DNA from: CBFDBF01 sp050287965
GTDB taxonomy: Bacteria > Pseudomonadota > Gammaproteobacteria > Chromatiales > Chromatiaceae
DNA: 50,473 nt
Assembly (NCBI GenBank): GCA_050287965.1
Contig: JBNKCX010000042.1
Coordinates: 1-50,473 of the forward strand
Reading direction: 5' to 3'
The position numbers and the translations under genes are program-made. The notes below the pieces were generated by a model. That model had not been told where the DNA came from, searched no databases, and saw only the letters and a list, made by a program, of their open reading frames with translations. Of the stretch, positions 32,359 to 39,187 are shown in pieces (the stretch's first letter is position 1; each line of letters begins with the position of its first letter).

Positions 32359-33633
32359 CTAATTTTTGACCTTGCCGTCCCTTGTGCCGACGTACCATAC
32401 CACCTGATATTTCCGTTCCAGCTCCCGGAGATACTCGCCCAGCCTTTCGGATAAATAGGTCTGATGTACCTTGTCTTTGACCAGATGGAACGGTTTATTC
32501 TCCCCGGGCTTGCGTTCCAGAATGGTCACCAGATGAAATCCCAGGGGAGTCTCAATGATTTCACTGACTTCTCCGTCTTTAAGATCGGCGATCGCCGCAT
32601 TGATCTTTGGATCCCCCCGGTCCTCCTTGATCCAACCCATATCACCGTTGTGCGTGCGGCCATAGGGGTCGATACTGTGTTCGCCAGCCAGTTTGAACAG
32701 GCTTTCTCCGTCGAGGATGCGTTTACGCAGTTTTTCCGCTTCCTCTCGGGTGGCTGTCACAAGCTGACCGATGTGGCGGCGCTCGAGGATTCGACCGATT
32801 TCCGGATGATTTCGAAAGTAGGCCTGCAGGGGCGCCTCGTCCGGTATCCACATGCCTTCCAGTTGTTCCAGTAGAAGTGCGGGCAGACGTTCGGTCTTGA
32901 AGGAATCGAGTGCCGCCGAGATGTCGATACCCTCTTCTTCGGCGGCCTTCGCGGTGAGCAGCAACTCCGCACGGGTATAAAGGTTGTGCTCGATCCACTC
33001 CTTTGTGACCTTTCGCTCGGGCAGGTTCAGCAGATCGGAATAGGGAATACGGATTCCATCACCTTCAAGCAGCACGGATTCCGGGGCGGCATCGGGGAGC
33101 ATGCGCTCCTCATGCACGCGAATGTGGTAACGTGTGCGCAGATTCCTGATCGCCTGGATACGGGCCTGTTTATATTCATCGGCGATATATGCTGCCTGGG
33201 ACGCCTTGAAGGCATCAGGGTTGTCTTTGAACTGTTCTTTCATCCGCTGCAGTGTTGCATCCGGTATGCTGATGCTTTCTCTCAACCGGTCCATGTAGCG
33301 CCGGTGCAGCAGCGCGAGGCGGAAGCGTTCCATCTCATCGCGAAAGGCATCGCCCTGGTCCAGATCCCGGGCCTGGGCTTCGAGCAGCAGCAGGCGGGAA
33401 GCGACCAACCTTTGCAGCAGTCCGCCTCGCAGGAACGCCTGTTCCTGTTCCTCCAGCGTATTAAAGCCGGTGGCAAAGGGAGAACTGCGGGTCGCCTTTT
33501 CCAGATCCGCGGCCGTGATCTCCAGCCCGCCCACGCTGACCAGGACTTCGGTTGAGCCTGCCGCCTGGACACAGGTGAAGACCATTGCGAAAAGCAGGAA
33601 TGCGGTTGGCGCGTAACGATTAGCAGATAGCAT
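32359..33633 (-). CDS. Periplasmic peptidyl-prolyl isomerase (parvulin/SurA-like)
   Basis: Exported foldase of 424 aa. The signal peptide (AFLLFAMVFTCVQA) is followed by a long alpha-helical SurA_N-like chaperone region (residues about 30-270) and one parvulin domain near 285-380: RHIGQLVTATREEAEKLRKRILDGESLFKLAGEHSIDPYGRTHNGDMGWI and GFHLVTILERKPG. It assists folding of outer-membrane or periplasmic proteins. ATG 33633 starts the signal peptide with GAAGGG about 10 nt upstream. A strong terminator separates it from the cytochrome gene, so it probably has its own promoter or read-through expression. Confidence 0.88.
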   Translation of the reverse strand: MLSANRYAPTAFLLFAMVFTCVQAAGSTEVLVSVGGLEITAADLEKATRSSPFATGFNTLEEQEQAFLRGGLLQRLVASRLLLLEAQARDLDQGDAFRDEMERFRLALLHRRYMDRLRESISIPDATLQRMKEQFKDNPDAFKASQAAYIADEYKQARIQAIRNLRTRYHIRVHEERMLPDAAPESVLLEGDGIRIPYSDLLNLPERKVTKEWIEHNLYTRAELLLTAKAAEEEGIDISAALDSFKTERLPALLLEQLEGMWIPDEAPLQAYFRNHPEIGRILERRHIGQLVTATREEAEKLRKRILDGESLFKLAGEHSIDPYGRTHNGDMGWIKEDRGDPKINAAIADLKDGEVSEIIETPLGFHLVTILERKPGENKPFHLVKDKVHQTYLSERLGEYLRELERKYQVVWYVGTRDGKVKN

Positions 33634-33660
33634 CAATATTTCGCCCTTCGGTAATCTATT

Positions 33661-33688
33661 AAAAAAAGGTGGCCGCGGAGCGGCCACC
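33661..33688 (-). terminator. Rho-independent terminator after the multiheme cytochrome gene
   Basis: On the minus strand AGGTGGCCGC-TCC-GCGGCCACCT forms a 10-bp GC-rich stem with a 3-nt loop followed by six T. It is 46 nt past the stop of the cytochrome gene and should end its transcript before the PPIase gene. Confidence 0.92.
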
Positions 33689-33733
33689 TAATCAGGGGTC
33701 ACATGAAATTACATAGGTGATTCAAATTGCCCG

Positions 33734-36190
33734 TTATTCATCCTTTTCTTCAGGAATCTTACCTCCCTGGTCGGGCGCACTGGCATGCATCCAGGAGACC
33801 GCTGCTTCATAGTCTTCCAGGATTCGTTTGCCTTTCCATACATGCTCATCCTCGTCCGCAATCCAGGGCACGCCGTTCTCGTTGGTCTCGTGACAGGCCG
33901 CACACTTGAACGGACCGTGTGAACCATCCGGGTTGTACTGCGGGGCCTGCCGGTAGGAGGTCAGGTCGGCCCGCTGGGTGACCGGATACAGGCCATGGAT
34001 GGACTGGTGACAGGCCTGGCAGGCAAGACCCGCATGGCCCTTGGTGTAGCGCATCAGGCTGTACTTGCCGGGTTGGTTGATGGGGAACGCGACACCGCCC
34101 TGGCCTTCGACAAAGGGTGCTGCATGGCAGTCGGCACAATGCGGTGCGCCGGGTGACAGCCAGTAGTCGCGACCATGGGTGGCGGCCTCATAGGGTACGG
34201 CCAGGGCCCCGGTAGCCCCTTCAGGCAGTTTCAGCGAGGCGATGTCCACCGCCGGGTTGGCTGACAGGGGTACTACGCTGACGTCACCGTCCTTGTCCTT
34301 GTTGATCATCGGACCGTCACCCTTGAGGGCGATGACCGCGATGTCCGGAACGGTGCGCTTTACCGCCCAGGTAGCCAGGATCTGTGATTTACCCGGGGTA
34401 TCGCGGCCCTTTTCGTCGAGCACCACTTTCGGGTCCATCATCTCTTCCAGGGTCTTCATATTGACACCGATTCCCGCGGCGATCTGGCTCAGAGACTTGT
34501 TACGCAGGGTGGTGCCTTCCTGCTTGAACGCCTGGGAGATGTTGTCGCGCTGGTACAGCTCGCGGGACAGCTGGTTGTGGCAATTGGTACACCATAGACC
34601 CTTGCCGTGTTTGCCGTTGCCGATCTGGGACACGTTATCCTGCATCCACTGGCCGATGGCGTTCAGGTGTTCATCGGTCTCCACGCCGTCCTTGTCCTTG
34701 TTCGGGTTGGAGTGAACATCGCGGCCCACATAACAACCACCGGCGGCGTCACGGTTATCACGCTTGGCGTAGGCGTTCTTGCCGTCCGGGGTGATCGGGT
34801 AACCTTCCATACTGCCGTCCTGGCGATGTGCCGGGTGGCAACCCTGACAGGCGGCGCTGCGGCCCTCGGCGTCAGGCATGGGGGCGTTGGTCTGATGCAC
34901 GGTATGAATGGCCTCGGTCAGCGGCGGAATCAGCTGTTCCTTGCCTTCCTTGTTCTTGAAGGTCTTGGAGGAGAGTACGCCGATCACGTTGTCCGCGTGA
35001 CACTTCTGGCACAGGACCGGATCACGCCCGATACGGTTGTCGGTGGAGCGGCCGTTGGGGTCATAGTTTTTCAGAAAATCCGTGCCGTTCACATCGTCGT
35101 GCATCTCCATGATGGAGATGGATGTGGCCTTCAGGCTGGCGATCCAGTCGGAGGCGCCCAAGCCTTTCCAGAATGCCCTTTCCTGTTTATACAATTGATA
35201 TTTGTCGCCATTGGCGCGTTCGTTGCCATGGCAGTTGGCGCAGTTGGGCACGTCGATCGGGTTGGTGCCGACGAAGGTAATCGGTTTGCCGGTATGGCTG
35301 TCCAGCACCGGTGCGCCGCTGTCGGCATCCACCAGACTCACCCAGGCCTCCTGGAAGGGTTGGATATCGGTTTCCACCAGGGCCAGGAAATCCTTGGCTG
35401 CCGCCGAGTCGTTGAATGCCGTCAGGGGCAGACCCAGAGCATCCCAGATTCCCGGGTTGGTCAACACGATGGGTACGTCATCCAATACCGGTGACTTGGT
35501 GAAGACGATGGTGCCCTTTTCTCCCGTGTAATGCAGATGGCCGTCTTTTATCGGGCTGGGTACGGCGGCACCGGCCGGGCCGTTGTCTTTGGGAATCGGT
35601 ATTTCTATACCGACCCGCGCCTTCTTTGTGTCATCACCCATTGTTACGCCTTCCGGCACGGTCCCCTTCAGGTCTTTATAAACGTAAAGGTGAGTGAAGT
35701 AGGCGTTGGCGACGTTCTCGTTGTCGGAGTATTTGCCGTCATCGTTGACGTCGTAGGGAACGTTCCAGTACTTGAGCTTGTTGCCTTCGGAGTAGGTGTT
35801 GTCCACATGTCCGTAGGCCAGGCGCATACGCTTGTCCCCATCCACCAGAACGGCGGGATCATTCGGGTCGGCTTCAACCAGTTCCGGGTATTTCTTCTTG
35901 CCGGTGGCGGTTTTGATGACCTGGCTCTGAACGGAGTTGTACGGTGGAAGCACACAGCAATAGCTGAAATCAAAGCCGGTGCAGTGCATACCCAACTCGT
36001 AATTGATGGTGATGTTGTAATCGTTTTTCGGCTTGTGGGTGCTGGCTGCAACCAAGGCGCCTTCATAACGCTTCGGCCCGGTGGTGCCGGGATGGGCGCT
36101 CTCGGTACTGGCACTGGAGTTCTGGGGAGTATTGCATCCACCGAAAAACACGACGGCAAATGCCATGACGGCATGGATAGATCTGCGCAT
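33734..36190 (-). CDS. Heptaheme c-type cytochrome lipoprotein
   Basis: An exported electron-transfer lipoprotein of 818 aa. The lipobox FFGGC ends the signal peptide. Seven CxxCH heme motifs are visible in order: CANCH, CQKCH, CQGCH, CTNCH, CADCH, CQACH and CAACH, mostly in the C-terminal 60 percent. The heme-free N-terminal third (NYELGMHCTGFDFSYCCVLPP; beta-rich segments) is conserved-looking and contains a CC pair. The protein is probably an outer membrane or periplasmic redox protein in extracellular or respiratory electron transfer; no porin partner is encoded nearby. AGGAGGGG lies 7 nt before the ATG. The leader is highly structured, and a strong terminator follows. Confidence 0.92.
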   Translation of the reverse strand: MRRSIHAVMAFAVVFFGGCNTPQNSSASTESAHPGTTGPKRYEGALVAASTHKPKNDYNITINYELGMHCTGFDFSYCCVLPPYNSVQSQVIKTATGKKKYPELVEADPNDPAVLVDGDKRMRLAYGHVDNTYSEGNKLKYWNVPYDVNDDGKYSDNENVANAYFTHLYVYKDLKGTVPEGVTMGDDTKKARVGIEIPIPKDNGPAGAAVPSPIKDGHLHYTGEKGTIVFTKSPVLDDVPIVLTNPGIWDALGLPLTAFNDSAAAKDFLALVETDIQPFQEAWVSLVDADSGAPVLDSHTGKPITFVGTNPIDVPNCANCHGNERANGDKYQLYKQERAFWKGLGASDWIASLKATSISIMEMHDDVNGTDFLKNYDPNGRSTDNRIGRDPVLCQKCHADNVIGVLSSKTFKNKEGKEQLIPPLTEAIHTVHQTNAPMPDAEGRSAACQGCHPAHRQDGSMEGYPITPDGKNAYAKRDNRDAAGGCYVGRDVHSNPNKDKDGVETDEHLNAIGQWMQDNVSQIGNGKHGKGLWCTNCHNQLSRELYQRDNISQAFKQEGTTLRNKSLSQIAAGIGVNMKTLEEMMDPKVVLDEKGRDTPGKSQILATWAVKRTVPDIAVIALKGDGPMINKDKDGDVSVVPLSANPAVDIASLKLPEGATGALAVPYEAATHGRDYWLSPGAPHCADCHAAPFVEGQGGVAFPINQPGKYSLMRYTKGHAGLACQACHQSIHGLYPVTQRADLTSYRQAPQYNPDGSHGPFKCAACHETNENGVPWIADEDEHVWKGKRILEDYEAAVSWMHASAPDQGGKIPEEKDE

Positions 36191-36213
36191 TTTGAGCCCC
36201 TCCTAAGGGTTCA

Positions 36214-36421
36214 ACTTCTCTGTGAGAAGTCTGGTTTTTTTTAATCGACTTCGATGTTGCGAAGTCACAGGTTCATGTTCGTAACAAACATCATCAGGGA
36301 TATTTATAGGCCTGGATCGCGGTAACTATCGCGAGACTGCTTTGGCAATAACCCTGATGCGGGTTGACCTGTTTTATTGTTATTTATGCCGCTATTTATT
36401 GATAAATGCTTTGTATAGCGG
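36214..36421 (-). promoter_or_regulatory. Highly structured 5' leader of the heptaheme cytochrome gene
   Basis: Successive perfect stems, seen in either strand: 36214-36230 (ACTTCTC-TGT-GAGAAGT), 36247-36266 (GACTTCG-ATGTTG-CGAAGTC), 36275-36291 (ATGTT/AACAT), an outer stem CATCAGGG (36292-36299) / CCCTGATG (36352-36359) enclosing TCGCG/CGCGA (36317-36334), and CCGCTAT/ATAGCGG (36389-36421) enclosing ATTTAT-TG-ATAAAT. The first hairpin is directly next to the ribosome-binding site. This could be a riboswitch-like or protein-bound leader, or a set of operators. No known riboswitch consensus was recognised. Confidence 0.45.
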
Positions 36422-36575
36422 TTCCTAAATTTTTAGCAGTTTATTTCCGTCGGGTCAAATGAGAATTAATTGCAGTTGCCGAGATTTGGTGGACTTACGC
36501 AGATGAGGCCGATGGATTTTTTGCGAAAACGGCTGTAGGCAAGGGATAGCGGGAATATTAGCCCATTTGAGTATA

Positions 36576-36601
36576 GGAACATCAGAACTCTCTGATGTTC
36601 C
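36576..36601. repeat. Perfect 11-bp inverted repeat
   Basis: GGAACATCAGA-ACTC-TCTGATGTTCC is a perfect hairpin with a 4-nt loop. Neither strand has a T-run after it, so it is not a standard terminator. It may be a regulator site, a REP-like element or an insertion footprint. Confidence 0.7.
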
Positions 36602-36976
36602 GATGTGCGAGTAACGGTTCCTTTCTGCGCCGGAATAACAGGGCGACGGCATAGCGGTCTCGGCCTCGATCTGCGCGCCGGGATCATCCCGTTGAGCATG
36701 TTCCTTGAGGAAATCGAACACGAGGATAACCGCAGTATCAATTGCGTGGGGCGTGATGTTGACGCGGGAAAGAAGACCCCGGCTATCTCATTCGCCACTC
36801 AGACGGATGCTGTCGGGAGTTCATCTTGAGACGCAACGGGGGCGCCTCGGCCGTGCCTTAGTATTTAAGGGGAGATCGTATTAAAATGAGGCGCAACCTG
36901 ATTCCCCCCTAAGTTATAGACGGACCGGGCGCATTTGTTGCGCTTACTTTTCGGAAACGGCACCTGAGGAATAATA

Positions 36977-38245
36977 ATGGCCATTCCGTACCTGCATGCT
37001 AGCAGTTATCTTGAGTATCTATTTAAGGAACGCAGCCAGGAAGAGCTTGCCGAGGCGCTGCGGCCGAAACCGGAAATCGACGCGGCACCGCGTATCCCCC
37101 GGGACTATCGTATAAGTCCGAAAACGGTTGAGAAGCGTTGGGCGCTGTTTCCGGAATTGACGGAAGCCCGCGAGGAATTGCTGGGTTCCCTGACCGCCGA
37201 AGACATGGAGGTCTATCAGAAGAATATCGAGAATTTTATCGGTACGGTGAAGGTGCCGGTGGGGATCGCCGGTCCTTTGCGGATAAACGGTCTGTTCGCC
37301 CAGGGAGACTATTATGTCCCTCTCGCCACCACGGAAGCGGCACTGGTGGCCTCCTACTGCCGTGGTGCGCAACTGGTGTCCCGTGCCGGAGGCTGTACCA
37401 CCCTGGTGTTGAGTGAAGCGGTGATGCGTGCGCCGGGTTTTGCCTTCGTCAATATTCAGGAAGCCGGTATTTTTGTGGCCTGGGTGGTTACCCAGCTGGA
37501 ACAGTTCCAGGCGGAGACCGCCAAGACCACCGGCCACGGAGAGTTGATCGATATGCAGGTAACCGTGGAAGGAAACCATGTCTACCTTCGTCTGGACTTT
37601 CATACCGGCGACGCTTCCGGACAGAACATGGTGACCATCGCCACCCAGGTGATCTGCGAATATATTCAGAACAACTCCCCCGTAGCTCCGGCCTATTTTT
37701 TTGTCGAGGCGAATATGTCCGGCGACAAGAAGGCGAGCGCGCAGTCCTTTCTTTCGGTACGCGGCAAGAAGGTGGCCGCGGAGGTCACACTGTCGCAAGC
37801 GTTGGTTGAAGAGTTGCTGCACACCACTCCGGAACGTATGGTGGATTACTGGCGTATGTCGGCCATGGGAGGTGTGTTGAGCGGCACCCTCGGGGTGCAG
37901 GGTCACTACGCCAACGGTCTTGCCGCGCTCTATATCGCCTGTGGCCAGGATGCGGCCTGCGTTTCGGAATCGGCGGTGGGCGTTACCCGATTCGAACTCA
38001 CCGGTGACGGTGATCTTTATGCATCGGTGACCCTGCCTAATCTCATCGTGGGTACCGTCGGCGGAGGTACCGGGTTGCCCAGCCAGAAGGCCGGGCTTGA
38101 TCTGCTGGGTCTCGCCGGTGCCGGAAATTCGCGGGCGTTTGCGGAGGTGGCGGCGGGGATCACTCTGGCCGGGGAGCTTTCCATTATCGGTGCCCTCTGT
38201 TCCGGGCATTTTGCCCGCGCCCATCAGCAGCTGGCCCGGGACTGA
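36977..38245 (+). CDS. Class I hydroxymethylglutaryl-CoA reductase
   Basis: An enzyme of 422 aa that reduces HMG-CoA to mevalonate with NAD(P)H. The family block ENFIGTVKVPVGIAGPL is at 85-101. The catalytic residues are in place: Glu120 (ATTEAALVAS), Lys251/252 (SGDKKASAQS), Asp325 (CGQDAA) and His416 (GHFARAH). The cofactor motif reads DASGQNM (212-218) rather than DAMGMNM. Most gammaproteobacteria make isoprenoids by the MEP route, so an HMGR heading a biosynthetic operon with UbiA suggests a dedicated pathway. No mevalonate kinase or decarboxylase is present in the window. First gene of a seven-gene operon; TGAGGA precedes the ATG. Confidence 0.93.
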   Translation: MAIPYLHASSYLEYLFKERSQEELAEALRPKPEIDAAPRIPRDYRISPKTVEKRWALFPELTEAREELLGSLTAEDMEVYQKNIENFIGTVKVPVGIAGPLRINGLFAQGDYYVPLATTEAALVASYCRGAQLVSRAGGCTTLVLSEAVMRAPGFAFVNIQEAGIFVAWVVTQLEQFQAETAKTTGHGELIDMQVTVEGNHVYLRLDFHTGDASGQNMVTIATQVICEYIQNNSPVAPAYFFVEANMSGDKKASAQSFLSVRGKKVAAEVTLSQALVEELLHTTPERMVDYWRMSAMGGVLSGTLGVQGHYANGLAALYIACGQDAACVSESAVGVTRFELTGDGDLYASVTLPNLIVGTVGGGTGLPSQKAGLDLLGLAGAGNSRAFAEVAAGITLAGELSIIGALCSGHFARAHQQLARD

Positions 38246-38251
38246 AACCCG

Positions 38252-39181
38252 GTGGGAACCGTTTCCAATCGTTGGTGGATCTACCAGCGCGAGCGCTTCC
38301 CGCTGCTGGGACACGCCCCGCTGGTGGCGGCGTTCAGTTTTTCCGCCGTCGCCTATTCTTCGTTGTTGCGGGGGACGGCCGCATTGCCTCTGTTTACGGC
38401 GTGGCTGGTGGCCTTTCTTACCTCACTGGCTTTTTTTATGCAGTTGCGTATCGCCGATGAGTTTAAGGATTTCGAGGAGGACAGCCGCTACCGTCCCTAC
38501 CGGCCGGTGCCGCGGGGGCTGATCGCACTGCGTGAGCTCGGGATGGTCGGCATTCTGCTGGCTGTCATCCAGTTGGCGCTGGCCCTGTGGCTGCACCCAC
38601 CTTTGGTTATCGTTCTTATCGGTACCTGGGTCTACCTGGCATTGATGAGCCATGAGTTTTTTCTGCGCGAGTGGCTCAAGGCGCGGCCTATCACCTATCT
38701 ATGGACGCACATGCTGATCATGCCGCTGATCGACCTCTATGCCACCGCCTGCGACTGGCTGGTCGCATCCGGCAGCAGCTCTTTTAATGTTGTTCCCGAA
38801 GGGCTGTACTGGTTTCTGATCGTCAGTTTCTTCAACGGTATTGTGATCGAGATCGGGCGCAAGATCCGGGCGCCGCAGGACGAAGAGGAGGGGGTCGAGA
38901 CCTATACCGTGTTATGGGGCCGGAAGCAGGCGGTCTTGGTGTGGCTCGGGGTGCTGCTGGTGACCGCCCTGAGTGCGGCGGTAGCCGCCTGGCGGATCGA
39001 TTTCCTGTGGCCGGTGGTTGCGGTTCTGCTGTTGCTGCTTTCGGCGGCGGGGATTGCCGGACGGCATTTTCTTCGGAACCTGCGGTCCGGCGCCGGCAAG
39101 CGCTTTGAACTCATCGCCGGTATCTGGACCCTCTGCATGTATCTCTCCCTGGGTGCCGGTCCCCTGCTCTGGAAAGTGTAG
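38252..39181 (+). CDS. UbiA family prenyltransferase
   Basis: An integral membrane protein of 309 aa with eight to nine helices. The first Asp-rich motif reads ADEFKDFEEDSRYRPYRPVPRG (Asp69, Asp73, Asp77, then the PYRPxPxG loop typical of UbiA). The second is degenerate, KIRAPQDEEEGVETYTVLWG in place of DxxxD followed by LGxxxA. UbiA enzymes attach polyprenyl chains from a diphosphate donor to an aromatic or glycerol acceptor. The GTG start is 6 nt after the HMGR stop. The altered second motif leaves the donor and acceptor open. Confidence 0.87.
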   Translation: MGTVSNRWWIYQRERFPLLGHAPLVAAFSFSAVAYSSLLRGTAALPLFTAWLVAFLTSLAFFMQLRIADEFKDFEEDSRYRPYRPVPRGLIALRELGMVGILLAVIQLALALWLHPPLVIVLIGTWVYLALMSHEFFLREWLKARPITYLWTHMLIMPLIDLYATACDWLVASGSSSFNVVPEGLYWFLIVSFFNGIVIEIGRKIRAPQDEEEGVETYTVLWGRKQAVLVWLGVLLVTALSAAVAAWRIDFLWPVVAVLLLLLSAAGIAGRHFLRNLRSGAGKRFELIAGIWTLCMYLSLGAGPLLWKV

Positions 39182-39187
39182 AACTCC

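Larger units (their letters stand above)
36191..36976. other. Long intergenic region rich in inverted repeats
   Basis: The 786-nt gap lies between two divergent genes. Nearest the cytochrome gene is a chain of hairpins (36214-36421). In the middle is a perfect 11-bp hairpin (36576-36601). Near the HMG-CoA reductase gene is GCGCA-TTTGT-TGCGC around 36929-36943. Two short open frames (plus 36605-36829, minus 36455-36721) show no ribosome-binding site or recognisable sequence and are not called genes. Confidence 0.6.

Noticed and set aside
34607..35494. 295-aa frame antisense to the heptaheme cytochrome gene
   Set aside because: The forward product has seven CxxCH motifs, a lipobox and a strong ribosome-binding site; the antisense product has none of these.
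36292..36359. Cyclic-di-GMP (GEMM) riboswitch in the cytochrome leader
   Set aside because: The position is suggestive and GCCAAAGC is faintly similar, but the conserved GEMM blocks and the tetraloop-receptor helices cannot be laid out.
36605..36829. 74-aa plus-strand frame in the long intergenic region
   Set aside because: No ribosome-binding site, no homology I recognise, and it starts inside an inverted-repeat-rich stretch.
37019..38314. 431-aa open frame antisense to the HMG-CoA reductase gene
   Set aside because: Shadow of a GC-rich gene; the forward frame carries all HMGR motifs and the antisense product has no recognisable sequence.
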